Source of the DNA: Secundilactobacillus hailunensis
Lineage (GTDB): Bacteria; Bacillota; Bacilli; Lactobacillales; Lactobacillaceae
DNA length: 48,026 bases
Direction of reading: 5' to 3'
Assembly: GCF_005405185.1 (NCBI RefSeq)
Contig: NZ_BJDO01000018.1
Coordinates: 1 to 48,026, forward strand
The notes under the pieces are model-generated. The model was not told where the DNA came from, did no database searches, and worked only from the letters and a program-made list of their open reading frames with translations. The translations under genes were made by a program, and so were the position numbers. Position 1 is the first letter of the stretch. Each line of letters opens with the position of its first letter. Of this stretch, positions 1-8,578 are shown in pieces.

Positions 1-122
1 ATGTCATCAAGGTTCATAGCAATTTAATTCAAGGAAAAAGTGGGCTTAGAATAGATTAGTGAACTGCCTGAGCTATATTACGAAACTAGCACTACGCGTT
101 ACTTTAGTCTTTTTTATACAAA
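1..122. other. Intergenic 3' flank of the cobalamin operon
   Basis: This is the stretch downstream of cobC up to the window edge. I see no convincing open reading frame, no clear hairpin with a T-run and no RNA gene. The operon terminator may lie outside the window. Confidence 0.4.
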
Positions 123-686
123 TTAAGCTTTTAACTGTTCCGTATCGATCAACGTATAGGTGCCCGCATTAAATTGTGGCGTCCAGTAATCCACTTCGGG
201 GAAAAAAAGTTGATTGATAATGCGCAGTGTCCCCCGATGTGCAACGATGAGCACAGCTTGTTGACTTTGATCATTGATAATTGGCTTGACAGTTTCAATC
301 ACCCGCTGTTTAAACGCCATAAATCCTTCTGCCTGCGTTGGCACGACCTTAAAGGGACTATCTAGCCAGGCTTGCCACTTAACCGGGAATTGCGCCTGAA
401 TTTCATTAGCATTCAGGCCTTCCCAAGCACCAAAGTCCATCTCGTTAAGCCCCGGTCTTCGAATCACCGGAACCGGCGCGTGCTGGCTTAAAATAATCGT
501 TGCCGTTTCTAGCGATCGTTTCAGACCGCTGATATAAACGGTAGTAAATTGCTTATCAGCCAGCTGCTGAGCAACTGAGCGTGCCTGTTTAATTCCCGTA
601 TCATCTATTGAAACGTCCAAGGACCCATAGAATTTTCTTTCACGATTAAGGGTCGTTTCACCATGTCGTGTTAAATATAATTTCAT
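123..686 (-). CDS. cobC: Alpha-ribazole phosphatase (CobC-type histidine phosphatase)
   Basis: This 187-residue protein belongs to the histidine phosphatase (phosphoglycerate mutase-like) superfamily. The N-terminal LTRHGET motif (residues 5-11) carries the phospho-accepting His8, and a second VAHRGT motif lies near residue 150. The family removes the phosphate from alpha-ribazole-5'-phosphate or adenosylcobalamin-5'-phosphate, the last step of nucleotide loop assembly. I chose the ATG at 686 because CAGGGGC lies 7-8 nt upstream and because it overlaps the cobS stop by 4 nt (ATGA); an upstream in-frame start at 764 would extend the protein without homology. It is the last gene of the operon. 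A general phosphatase is possible, but the position next to cobS makes CobC likely. Confidence 0.88.
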   Translation of the reverse strand: MKLYLTRHGETTLNRERKFYGSLDVSIDDTGIKQARSVAQQLADKQFTTVYISGLKRSLETATIILSQHAPVPVIRRPGLNEMDFGAWEGLNANEIQAQFPVKWQAWLDSPFKVVPTQAEGFMAFKQRVIETVKPIINDQSQQAVLIVAHRGTLRIINQLFFPEVDYWTPQFNAGTYTLIDTEQLKA

Positions 687-1459
687 CCGAATAGCCCCTG
701 ACACTTCAGCTGCAGACCGGCATACACCAGTAAAAAGATTGCTTGACTGAGTTCGGCGTAACAACCGACCGTGTCCCCGGTCAGGCCGCTGAAAAGCTTA
801 TAGAAAAAGTGACGGTACCCAACCGAAACGATGATCACTGCAGCGTAGCTCACAATGCCACTTAAACCAAGCAGCCAGCCGATGAGCAGCAACGCAATCA
901 CTTGGTTGACGATCAGTCGCCAAGTTTTAATGCCTTCCCAGATACTAGCGAGCCCACCGCTTTTCCCCGCATAGTGCATGTGGAAGAAAAGCAGTGAGAT
1001 CCCGCATTTAGTCAGCATCACACAGATAATGGCTAATTTGGTAATGGCTAAAACATTGGGCTGATGGTTAATGATCGTCAGCCCAGCGCCAATGACGATC
1101 AAATAAAAGTAAACCAGCGCTAAGCTTCCCATGGTACCCAGCCGGCTATCCTTCATAATGGCCCGCATCTTATCCACCCGACGCGATGAAAACAGCGCGT
1201 CTGCGGTGTCCGCTAAGGCATCCAAGTGAAAGCCGCCAGTGATCAGACCGTCACCAATCCAAAAGAGCACCCAAGCGAACCACAATGGAAAGATCTGGGC
1301 CCACACAAAGAACAGTGCGCCTTCAAGCAGCCCCAGTAACGCGCCAAAAATAGAAAAAAACTGCATATTATTTTTAAACTGGTCACCAGGATTGTTAATC
1401 TCTACCGGAATTGGCAGTCGGGTAAAAAATTGCGCGTACAGTATTAATGCCTTGATCAT
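683..1459 (-). CDS. cobS: Adenosylcobinamide-GDP ribazoletransferase (cobalamin synthase)
   Basis: This 258-residue integral membrane protein joins adenosylcobinamide-GDP to alpha-ribazole or its phosphate, completing the lower loop at the cytoplasmic membrane. The family signature GGFHLDALADTADA is at residues 75-88 and KDSRLGTMG at 103-111. Several hydrophobic segments follow. The length is normal for CobS. The stop overlaps the cobC start by 4 nt, so the two are probably translationally coupled. CobU (2982-3572) makes its substrate. Confidence 0.95.
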   Translation of the reverse strand: MIKALILYAQFFTRLPIPVEINNPGDQFKNNMQFFSIFGALLGLLEGALFFVWAQIFPLWFAWVLFWIGDGLITGGFHLDALADTADALFSSRRVDKMRAIMKDSRLGTMGSLALVYFYLIVIGAGLTIINHQPNVLAITKLAIICVMLTKCGISLLFFHMHYAGKSGGLASIWEGIKTWRLIVNQVIALLLIGWLLGLSGIVSYAAVIIVSVGYRHFFYKLFSGLTGDTVGCYAELSQAIFLLVYAGLQLKCQGLFG

Positions 1460-1489
1460 AGAATAATCCCAGCTTTTTTAAATAGTTAA

Positions 1490-2209
1490 TTAGGCTTTCA
1501 AATCAGTGACGTAGCCGGCATCGGAAAAGGCGTGAACAAACGCCTGACTGCCGCTTTTCTTAACGCCCACTAGGACGACCGTAGCTGGCCCAGCCGATTG
1601 GCGATAATAAGCATCCGCTAAGGCTTCTCGATCATAATTTAGTAGCTGATTTGTCTGCGCCATTTGGCCAACCTCGTAGGCAATGCCCTTGGAGCCCACC
1701 GGTAGCATATCAACCACGGCTGGCTGTTGGCGAATCCGCCGTACCTCATCGTATGAAATCAACGTTGCCAAGCTCGTTAAGCCAACGCGGGGTTCACCAA
1801 ACCGATAGACACTTATAGCGCCATCAGTCTGGTGAGCAACATGTTCATTTTGCGCAATCGCGGTAATCCCCACCGACGTGGTTAACGTCGCCATGTTGTC
1901 CTCGGTACTGCCGTTTAACGGTACGTCCGCCAGACCGGCTGAAGTCAGCTCCGTCTTCAACGCTTGAATCACCTGAAGACCGGTTGGATCCATCTCATTA
2001 CCTAAGGTATCCACCACGCAAAGCAGTTTAGCACCAAAGCAAATCAGTTCCAGTAGCACCACTCGTAGCGAGCCGGCAGCCACAACGTTAATCGGTGACA
2101 CCACAGCATCGTCTTGCTTGACGCCAATCCCAGCACTGACATCACAGGCGATCACTAAGGCATCACCTGAGGGTAAATCAATGAGTGTTAAATCTCGGAA
2201 ACTTTCCAT
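1490..2209 (-). CDS. cblS: PurM/AIRS-like ATP-binding protein, candidate alpha-ribazole kinase (CblS)
   Basis: This 239-residue protein has the look of the AIR synthase/ThiL/SelD superfamily: an acidic QDDAV segment near the N-terminus, a glycine-rich GSTEDNMATL motif around residues 100-115 and a compact alpha/beta C-terminal half. It sits between hemD and cobS. In Listeria and Geobacillus an AIRS-like kinase called CblS phosphorylates alpha-ribazole to alpha-ribazole phosphate and takes the place of CobT in salvage; the gene symbol here rests on that family memory and on the context. The ATG at 2209 is preferred because GTGGTGAG lies just upstream; a GTG at 2221 lacks a ribosome site. No cobT is visible in the window, which fits a substitute route. 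Confidence 0.6.
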   Translation of the reverse strand: MESFRDLTLIDLPSGDALVIACDVSAGIGVKQDDAVVSPINVVAAGSLRVVLLELICFGAKLLCVVDTLGNEMDPTGLQVIQALKTELTSAGLADVPLNGSTEDNMATLTTSVGITAIAQNEHVAHQTDGAISVYRFGEPRVGLTSLATLISYDEVRRIRQQPAVVDMLPVGSKGIAYEVGQMAQTNQLLNYDREALADAYYRQSAGPATVVLVGVKKSGSQAFVHAFSDAGYVTDLKA

Positions 2210-2230
2210 TCCGCTCACCACTTTAAAAAA

Positions 2231-2956
2231 CTAATTCATCTCTGATTGTTTTTCATCCAGGTACATCTGATGCAGTGACTGAACCAGCACACCTTGCCGT
2301 TTGACCGGGCAAAATACCTGGTTACCATCAGCCTGTATCACGTTGAGTGTACTTGGCCCCAGAGTATAGTAGCGCCGCACGTCAAAGTTTTGCGGTCGTT
2401 TTTGCATGATCTGCGTCAACCGCTGATAACTAGATGGGCTGGTCACTAGCACCCGGGTAATCCGATGCTGACCGATCAAAGCCATCACCTGTGCCATCAG
2501 GTCAGCATTCCATTCATTTCGATATACCTGAACCGTCTGAATGTCGGGAAAGCGCGTCAGCAAATTATGCTTCACGCTTAAATTACCCCTTAGCCAAACC
2601 ACGTCATGACCGGATACCTGTGCCAATAGTGGTTGTAAGCCAGCCTGATTTTCAGTTTCAGCAACCCTGACCCGGTCAAAATGATGCTGTTTTAATTGGC
2701 CAGCCATCTTTTGACTTAGTACCAAAACGGTGCCGGTTATCGCATTCGCCGGGAATTGATCCAATAGACATTTCAACCCAAACGGACTGGTAACCACGAC
2801 GTATGGGACGTGTTCGATCAGCTGTTGAGCTTCACTTGAAATTGTAACCGCCTGCAGATGACGCAGTGGCACATATAGTGGCCGCGTCACTTGAGCGAGC
2901 TCACGTCGCGTCGCCTCTGGTACTCTTTCTTCAGGATAAGTAATTAAAAAAGCCAA
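2231..2956 (-). CDS. hemD: Uroporphyrinogen-III synthase (stand-alone)
   Basis: This 241-residue protein fits the HemD fold: two similar alpha/beta domains with low sequence conservation and a VVVTSPFGLKCLL segment near residue 53 typical of the family. It would cyclise hydroxymethylbilane to uroporphyrinogen III with inversion of ring D. Translation starts at TTG (2956) with AGGAGAG 8 nt upstream. It lies between cobU and the cblS-like gene. A second HemD-like domain is fused to CobA at 14315-15739, so either copy could carry the activity. HemD proteins diverge strongly, so the assignment leans on length, fold impression and context. Confidence 0.8.
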   Translation of the reverse strand: MAFLITYPEERVPEATRRELAQVTRPLYVPLRHLQAVTISSEAQQLIEHVPYVVVTSPFGLKCLLDQFPANAITGTVLVLSQKMAGQLKQHHFDRVRVAETENQAGLQPLLAQVSGHDVVWLRGNLSVKHNLLTRFPDIQTVQVYRNEWNADLMAQVMALIGQHRITRVLVTSPSSYQRLTQIMQKRPQNFDVRRYYTLGPSTLNVIQADGNQVFCPVKRQGVLVQSLHQMYLDEKQSEMN

Positions 2957-2981
2957 CTTAACAACTCTCCTCTCCAGAAGA

Positions 2982-3572
2982 TCACTTCAAACGTTGCGGT
3001 AACCCGCTGATCACAAAATAGACGCTGTCAGCAGCCTGTGCCAGCCACTGATTGACCTGACCATAAAGATCGCGGAGCACTCGCGTCTGCTTAGTCGCAG
3101 GCACGATGCCCAAGCCCACTTCGTTGGTGACAATGATCATGTTTTGATCCGTTTTTCGAAGTGCTACAACGATGTGCTGCCACTCCGCTTGCATCCGCGT
3201 GGTCACTGCGTTTAAGTCATCACGACTGAGCGATTCAATTAAGGCATCCAGTTCAACGTGCTGCTGTTTGGCCCGTGCCAACATATCATCATAGAACAGA
3301 TTCGTGATCAGCATCGTTGCATCATCCAGTAAGAACCCATCGAAGTGATGTGCCGTGATAAAACCTGCCACATCACGGTAGCGTTCCTCTGTGTGCCAAG
3401 TATCTGGCCGGCGTTTTTGATGCGTCATAATACGTAGCTTCATTTCCGGATCGGGACGTTTCATCACACCGGTTGCCAAGTAGCAGATATGCTGACTCCT
3501 CGATAATTGCTTTTCGGCAAAGACCGACTTGCCGCTTTTAGCGCCACCCGTAACGACCATTAGCTGTGACAT
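2982..3572 (-). CDS. cobU: Adenosylcobinamide kinase / adenosylcobinamide-phosphate guanylyltransferase
   Basis: This 196-residue bifunctional enzyme phosphorylates adenosylcobinamide and transfers GMP to it, giving adenosylcobinamide-GDP for CobS. The P-loop GGAKSGKS is at residues 9-16. The conserved TNEVGLGIVP segment near residue 150 and the C-terminal GQVNQWLA segment are typical of CobU. The ATG start has GAGGGGGT 6 nt upstream. It lies 24 nt after hemL. Length is normal and no key motif is missing. Confidence 0.95.
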   Translation of the reverse strand: MSQLMVVTGGAKSGKSVFAEKQLSRSQHICYLATGVMKRPDPEMKLRIMTHQKRRPDTWHTEERYRDVAGFITAHHFDGFLLDDATMLITNLFYDDMLARAKQQHVELDALIESLSRDDLNAVTTRMQAEWQHIVVALRKTDQNMIIVTNEVGLGIVPATKQTRVLRDLYGQVNQWLAQAADSVYFVISGLPQRLK

Positions 3573-3596
3573 TTGTGAACCCCCTCTTAAATCCGT

Positions 3597-4892
3597 TTAG
3601 CCTTGTTTTTGGACCGCATCAAAAGCGTTGTTGAAGGCCTGAATCGTTTTATCAATTTCAACATCGGTATGCTTGCTGGACATGAAGTTCGTTTCAAACT
3701 GTGATGGTGCGGTGTAGATACCTTGTTGCAGCAACTGCTTGAAGAACTTAGCAAAGTAGTCGGTATCACTGGCTTTAACGTCATCAAAGTTATTGACTGG
3801 ACCAGCGTTGAAGAAGTAGCTCCACATCGTCCCTACGCAATGAACGGTCATTGGTACCCCGTGATCATCCGCAGCCTGCTTAATGCCGGCCATCAAGCGT
3901 TTCGTGTTCGCCGTCATCTTAGTGTAAAGGCCTTCTGATAGCTGGTTCAGCGTGCTAAGTCCACCAGTCATCGCTAATGGGTTCCCTGACAACGTCCCAG
4001 CGTGGTAGATTTTACCGGCTGGGGTAATGTTTTCCATGAGGTCTCGGCGACCGCCAAAGACCCCAACGGGCAGTCCACCACCAACAACTTTACCCAAAGT
4101 CGTCAAGTCTGGTTTAATATGGTACAAACTCTGAGCACCATGGTAAGCAGCCCGGAAGCCGGACATCACTTCATCAAAGATCAAAAGTGAGCCAGATTTG
4201 GTGGTTTCATCTCTTAACGTCTGCAGGAATTCTTGGGTCCCTGGAATGACACCCATGTTCCCAGCAATGGGTTCAACGATCACACAGGCGATTTCTGAAC
4301 CATGTTCCTTGAAGAGTGATTTAACCCCTTCAACGTCATTGTAAGCCACCGTTAAGGTATCGTAAGCCAAGGCATTCGGGACACCTGGCGACGTATTGAT
4401 GTCAAAAGTCGCCATCCCAGAACCAGCATCCACTAGTAGTGAATCACTGTGACCGTGATAGTTCCCAATAAACTTGACAATCTTATCACGCTTCGTCACA
4501 CCACGTGCTAAGCGAATCGCACTCATCGTGGCTTCAGTCCCAGAAGAAACCATCCGCATCTCTTCCAATGAAGGCACAATGGACTGAATCTTCTCGGCTA
4601 GTTCCGTTTCCAGCTCGGTTGGGGCACCATAACTGGTTCCGCGAGTGGTGGCGTCCTGTAAGTCCGCAACCACCTTGTCGTCAGCGTGACCTAAAATCAA
4701 TGGTCCCCAAGACAGCACGTAGTCAATGTACTTATTGTGATCAATATCTTCAATGTAAGCACCCTTGCCCTTGGCGATGAACAGTGGGTCACCGCCGACA
4801 TTCTTAAAGGCACGAACTGGGCTGTTGACACCACCCGGCATATATTTATTGGCTTCTGCAAAAGCCCGTTTGGAATTACTAAAATCTTTCAC
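3597..4892 (-). CDS. hemL: Glutamate-1-semialdehyde 2,1-aminomutase
   Basis: This 431-residue PLP enzyme converts glutamate-1-semialdehyde, made by HemA, to 5-aminolevulinate. The family pattern is complete: [12 protein letters not shown] near the N-terminus, SSGTEATM at 116-123, the cofactor region FDEV at 239-242, and the PLP-binding Lys268 in [10 protein letters not shown]. The start is GTG at 4892 with GGAGG 8 nt upstream. In this organism the gene probably serves cobalamin only, because no later heme genes are seen here. It is 15 nt from hemB. Confidence 0.97.
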   Translation of the reverse strand: MKDFSNSKRAFAEANKYMPGGVNSPVRAFKNVGGDPLFIAKGKGAYIEDIDHNKYIDYVLSWGPLILGHADDKVVADLQDATTRGTSYGAPTELETELAEKIQSIVPSLEEMRMVSSGTEATMSAIRLARGVTKRDKIVKFIGNYHGHSDSLLVDAGSGMATFDINTSPGVPNALAYDTLTVAYNDVEGVKSLFKEHGSEIACVIVEPIAGNMGVIPGTQEFLQTLRDETTKSGSLLIFDEVMSGFRAAYHGAQSLYHIKPDLTTLGKVVGGGLPVGVFGGRRDLMENITPAGKIYHAGTLSGNPLAMTGGLSTLNQLSEGLYTKMTANTKRLMAGIKQAADDHGVPMTVHCVGTMWSYFFNAGPVNNFDDVKASDTDYFAKFFKQLLQQGIYTAPSQFETNFMSSKHTDVEIDKTIQAFNNAFDAVQKQG

Positions 4893-4907
4893 GTTTTTTT
4901 CCTCCAG

Positions 4908-5876
4908 CTAGTTCATTCGTTTAGCAACATCTTTGGCAAAGTAAGTAATAATCAGATCAGAGCCGGCACGCTTCAGGCCAACCAAAATTTCATTAACGAT
5001 CTTTTCTTCGTCGATCCAGCCGTTTTGAGCTGCAGCCTTGACCATGGCATATTCACCGGAAACGTTGTAAGAAACTAATGGCAAATTAGTTGAGTTACGC
5101 ACATCGCGAATAATATCAGAAAAGGCCATACCGGGCTTAACCATTACGAAGTCAGCACCCTCTTTTTCGTCACTGGCAACTTCACGCAAGGCCTCCAAGC
5201 GGTTAGCAGGATCCATCTGATAGCCCTTCCGATCACCAAAGGTTGGGGCACCATCCGCTGCGTCTCTGAATGGACCGTAGAAGCTAGAAGCATATTTAAC
5301 CGCGTACGACATGATCGGCAGCGTCTTAAAGCCGGCTTTATCCAAGCCTTGGCGAATAGCAGCCACGAAACCGTCCATGGCGTTAGAAGGTGCGATAATA
5401 TCAGCACCGGCCTTAGCTTGGCTAACCGCCGTCTTGGTCAGGTATTCAAGTGACTCATCGTTGATGACTTCGCCATCGCGAACAATACCGCAGTGACCAG
5501 TAGACGTGTATTCACACATGCAGGTATCGGCGATCACGATTAAATCTGGATAAGCCGCCTTGATCTTGCGGATGGCTTGTTGCACGATGCCATCGTCTTC
5601 CCAGGCACCGGTACCTTCGTCATCCTTGTGATCCGGAATACCGAAGATAATGATCGATTGAATGCCGAGGTCAACAATCGTTTTCACTTCGTCCAAGATC
5701 GTGTTTAGACTGAAGCGGTAAACGCCGGGCATAGACTTAATTTCTTCCTTGTCCGTAATGGTGGCATCAACGAAGACTGGCATGATCAAATCGGATTTCT
5801 CCAAGTGGGTCTCACGTACCAGATCCCGCATTGCTGCACTGCTTCTTAAACGACGGTGACGATCAAAAGTTAACAT
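4908..5876 (-). CDS. hemB: Delta-aminolevulinic acid dehydratase (porphobilinogen synthase)
   Basis: This 322-residue cytosolic enzyme condenses two 5-aminolevulinate molecules to porphobilinogen. Cys119, Cys121 and Cys129 ([13 protein letters not shown]) form the zinc site of the zinc-dependent subclass. The Schiff-base lysines are Lys194 ([13 protein letters not shown]) and Lys247 (MVKPGM). Length is normal. The gene lies between hemC and hemL in the order hemA-hemC-hemB-hemL, as in other lactobacillar cobalamin clusters. Confidence 0.97.
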   Translation of the reverse strand: MLTFDRHRRLRSSAAMRDLVRETHLEKSDLIMPVFVDATITDKEEIKSMPGVYRFSLNTILDEVKTIVDLGIQSIIIFGIPDHKDDEGTGAWEDDGIVQQAIRKIKAAYPDLIVIADTCMCEYTSTGHCGIVRDGEVINDESLEYLTKTAVSQAKAGADIIAPSNAMDGFVAAIRQGLDKAGFKTLPIMSYAVKYASSFYGPFRDAADGAPTFGDRKGYQMDPANRLEALREVASDEKEGADFVMVKPGMAFSDIIRDVRNSTNLPLVSYNVSGEYAMVKAAAQNGWIDEEKIVNEILVGLKRAGSDLIITYFAKDVAKRMN

Positions 5877-5901
5877 AGTTATATATCCTCTTTCTGAAAA
5901 A

Positions 5902-6813
5902 TTATTTGATTAAATCTAAAGCGCCTTCATCAATTAACGTTTGCGCTACCTGTGATCCAACCGGACCGTCGATAACACCTTGCTGAGCCTTTTTAAACAG
6001 CTTGTGGCCGTTGGTCGAAGCCACTAAACCGGTAAACTGAATCTTCGCATCGGCCTCATAAGCGTAACTGCCGATGGGGTAGTTGCAGCTGCCGCCCAGC
6101 TTGCGCAGGAAGGCTCTTTCTACCGTAACACACTCGCGGGTCTGCTGATCATCAATTGTTGCCAATAAGGCTCTGGTGTCCGCATCCGCTTGACGGCATT
6201 CGATCGCAATGGCACCTTGACCAGCAGCCGGCAGGATCGTTTCCTTCAAACTCAATTGATAGAAGTCCGACAGGTCAACCCCTAACCGGTTAAGCCCGGC
6301 TTCAGCTAGGACCACACCGTTCAAATGCTCAGTTGCAATCTTCTTGAGCCGAGTATCGACGTTACCCCGAATTGGCACGATCTCTAGGTCCGGTCGCAAG
6401 TAGAGTAACTGCCCCTGCCGTCTCGAACTGTTCGTCCCGATCCGGGCGCCCTTTGGCAAGTCGTCCAAACTTTGATAGGGCTGCGCAGAAACCAGACAAT
6501 CATACGGTGATTCCCGTTCTGGATAGGCACTGATCATCAGCCCATCTGGTAAGACGGGTGTAACATCCTTTAGGCTATGAACCGCAAAATCGATTTTTTG
6601 ATCGATCATTTCCTGTTCAATTTCCTTAATGAAAACACCCTTACCAGCGATTTTTTGCAGACTGTCCTTGAGATTCCGGTCGCCTTCCGTCACGATTTTC
6701 TTAACCGAAAAGGAAGCTTTGGGAAACTTTTTTTTGAGCAGCTGAATCACAATCTGCGTTTGCCGCATCGCCAGTTTGCTTTGCCGCGTACCAACGATAA
6801 AATCAGTCTTCAT
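5902..6813 (-). CDS. hemC: Hydroxymethylbilane synthase (porphobilinogen deaminase)
   Basis: This 303-residue enzyme links four porphobilinogens into hydroxymethylbilane. The N-terminus has the [12 protein letters not shown] motif, FAVHSLKDV lies at residues 77-84, and Cys243 in [10 protein letters not shown] binds the dipyrromethane cofactor. I place the start at ATG 6813, not at an upstream in-frame ATG at 6858, because AGGAGG lies 9 nt before it and the extra lysine/arginine-rich residues would be the antisense-free read-through of the hemA 3' end. It overlaps hemA by 11 nt. Confidence 0.96.
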   Translation of the reverse strand: MKTDFIVGTRQSKLAMRQTQIVIQLLKKKFPKASFSVKKIVTEGDRNLKDSLQKIAGKGVFIKEIEQEMIDQKIDFAVHSLKDVTPVLPDGLMISAYPERESPYDCLVSAQPYQSLDDLPKGARIGTNSSRRQGQLLYLRPDLEIVPIRGNVDTRLKKIATEHLNGVVLAEAGLNRLGVDLSDFYQLSLKETILPAAGQGAIAIECRQADADTRALLATIDDQQTRECVTVERAFLRKLGGSCNYPIGSYAYEADAKIQFTGLVASTNGHKLFKKAQQGVIDGPVGSQVAQTLIDEGALDLIK

Positions 6814-8107
6814 GGACGCCAGCCTCCTCTTTTTTCTTCTCAACTTTTTTCTTCTCAACCGCCTTTAGCCCAAAGATCTGGCAGAAAAACGCCAGATCAA
6901 CCTGGGCATCTTCCTGTGCGGAGAGTTCTTTCACTTCTTTGATGGGTTCTTTGATCATTTGGTTGATAATACTCTTCATATGCTTACTGATCACTTTACG
7001 TTGGTGGGCGTCCAGTTCCGGCAACTTATGCAGCAGACTGTCATAGACCTGTTTTTCGGTCGTCAGCGCTGATTCACGCAACTGTCGAATGACTGGCACC
7101 ACGTTAAGCTGCCGCTGCCAAGCGTAAAAATCAGTCACTTCATTAGGCACGTGACTCGCCATTTGCCGCAACATTTGCTGGGTCAGCGCGTGATTGCTGG
7201 AAATGATCTCTGAGAGATGATCGATGTCGTAGTAATCAACGTTAACGGATAATTTCTTCGACGCCACGTTTCGTGGTACACCCAGGTCAGCAATGATCTG
7301 TAGACGGGCATCACTGAGATCACCGTCTTGCAGTAACGGCTGTTTAGCAGATGTTGCCATGATCACGGCATCCGCCTGGTTCACCGTCTCCTGCAGCGTT
7401 TGCCACGGCTGCATCTGAACGTTATCTTCGTACTGCTTAGCCAGTTCTGCAGCTTTTTCGTTGGTCCGATTCAAAATAATGATCTGCTTAAATTTCATCG
7501 TGCTGGCGTTTTTCAAAACGTGCTGACCCATTTGACCCATGCCGACAATAACCAACGTTTTATCTTCTAAGGCCTGCAGTTTAATTTTAATCTGGTGCAA
7601 AGCGGTCTGACCGGACGTTTTCGACAGTTCACTGACCCGGTATTGCGTATGCATCTTCTTGGAAAACGAAATGGCCTGCTGGAATAGGTGATCTAAAATC
7701 ACACCCGTTGTGTGGAAGCTCTGTGCCGCAAAAAAGGCCTGTTTAACTTGGCCCAAGATTTGGGGTTCACCCCGATCAAGTGATTCCAGACCAGTTGATA
7801 CCCGCATCAAATGCGCAACGGCGTCTTCTTTTAAGTCGATCACTGCCCAATCACTGATCTGATCGAGATCAATATGAAACCAGTTAGCTAAGAAGCGCTT
7901 AATGTAATAGCGACCGGTATGGATCTGGTCAACGACCGCGTACACTTCCGTTCGGTTACAAGTTGACAGAATAACTTCTTCCAGAATACTTTTTTCTGAG
8001 CTCAGTAATTTATTCGCTTTTTCAAGCTCTTTTTTGCTGAACACCAGCTGCTCCCTAACATCAATGGGTAGCTGCTGGTAGTTCAGGCTCACGCATACGA
8101 CGTACAT
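6803..8107 (-). CDS. hemA: Glutamyl-tRNA reductase
   Basis: This 434-residue enzyme reduces glutamyl-tRNA to glutamate-1-semialdehyde, the entry step of the C5 tetrapyrrole route. Cys50 in STCNRTE is the catalytic nucleophile. An NADPH-binding domain follows with GMGQMGQHV near residue 190, and a C-terminal dimerisation helix region ends the protein. The tail is unusual: a lysine/glutamate-rich stretch in which VEKKK occurs twice in a row, encoded by a 15-bp tandem duplication at about 6830-6860. The stop lies inside the start of hemC, suggesting coupling. Confidence 0.97.
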   Translation of the reverse strand: MYVVCVSLNYQQLPIDVREQLVFSKKELEKANKLLSSEKSILEEVILSTCNRTEVYAVVDQIHTGRYYIKRFLANWFHIDLDQISDWAVIDLKEDAVAHLMRVSTGLESLDRGEPQILGQVKQAFFAAQSFHTTGVILDHLFQQAISFSKKMHTQYRVSELSKTSGQTALHQIKIKLQALEDKTLVIVGMGQMGQHVLKNASTMKFKQIIILNRTNEKAAELAKQYEDNVQMQPWQTLQETVNQADAVIMATSAKQPLLQDGDLSDARLQIIADLGVPRNVASKKLSVNVDYYDIDHLSEIISSNHALTQQMLRQMASHVPNEVTDFYAWQRQLNVVPVIRQLRESALTTEKQVYDSLLHKLPELDAHQRKVISKHMKSIINQMIKEPIKEVKELSAQEDAQVDLAFFCQIFGLKAVEKKKVEKKKEEAGVHED

Positions 8108-8108
8108 A

Positions 8109-8573
8109 CTAACTTTCCTTTCCGTTAAACCAATCGTTTTGGTTTAGCCATTCTTTTAATTTGTTTTTGATGAGTTTAGCCTTTGAAGGTGAAGCGCCCT
8201 TGGTCGATACCGTTAGCAGCAAGTCTGGCGACTCCACTCTAGCAACGTTATAAAAGTTCGACCGCGATTTATCACTGGCATCATTGACCAGTTGAAAGTG
8301 CGTGGTGGCTGCCACCACCATCCGGTTAACGGCGCTATCTGACGTACAGATAATGATCATGTCCATCTCTTTGATGTCGGCCGGCTCAAACTTCTTGGCC
8401 TTCCAAGTCACAGCGTTCTGGTCAATGGCGGCATCAATTTGCGGGCTGATCACCGTTACGTTAGCGTGGGCCGCCAACAAACCCTTGACCTTACGGACTG
8501 CCACGTGGCCGCCACCGATGACTGCCACCTGTTTTTTAGATAAGTCGATCACCACCGGATAGGGGTGTTCCAT
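8109..8573 (-). CDS. Precorrin-2 dehydrogenase / sirohydrochlorin-forming NAD-dependent protein
   Basis: This 154-residue protein matches the N-terminal half of CysG (and the SirC/YlnF family): a Rossmann motif VIGGGHVAVRK at about residues 18-28, followed by VTVISP and a conserved NDASDKSRSNFYNVA segment. It would oxidise precorrin-2 to sirohydrochlorin using NAD, giving the substrate of CbiK. The lactobacillar literature has used the name sirA for this gene. The C-terminal SUMT part of CysG is absent; that activity is in CobA (14315-15739). ATG 8573 is preferred over a GTG at 8582 that overlaps the cbiP stop, because AAGGAAG is better spaced. Confidence 0.9.
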   Translation of the reverse strand: MEHPYPVVIDLSKKQVAVIGGGHVAVRKVKGLLAAHANVTVISPQIDAAIDQNAVTWKAKKFEPADIKEMDMIIICTSDSAVNRMVVAATTHFQLVNDASDKSRSNFYNVARVESPDLLLTVSTKGASPSKAKLIKNKLKEWLNQNDWFNGKES

Positions 8574-8578
8574 TGCGC

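Noticed and set aside
3587-3787. 66-codon minus-strand frame inside hemL
   Set aside because: It lies within the strongly conserved hemL gene in another frame, has no ribosome site and no family match.
6577-6942. 121-codon plus-strand frame across the hemC/hemA junction
   Set aside because: It is the antisense of two clear genes and reads low-complexity Pro/Ser/Phe sequence.
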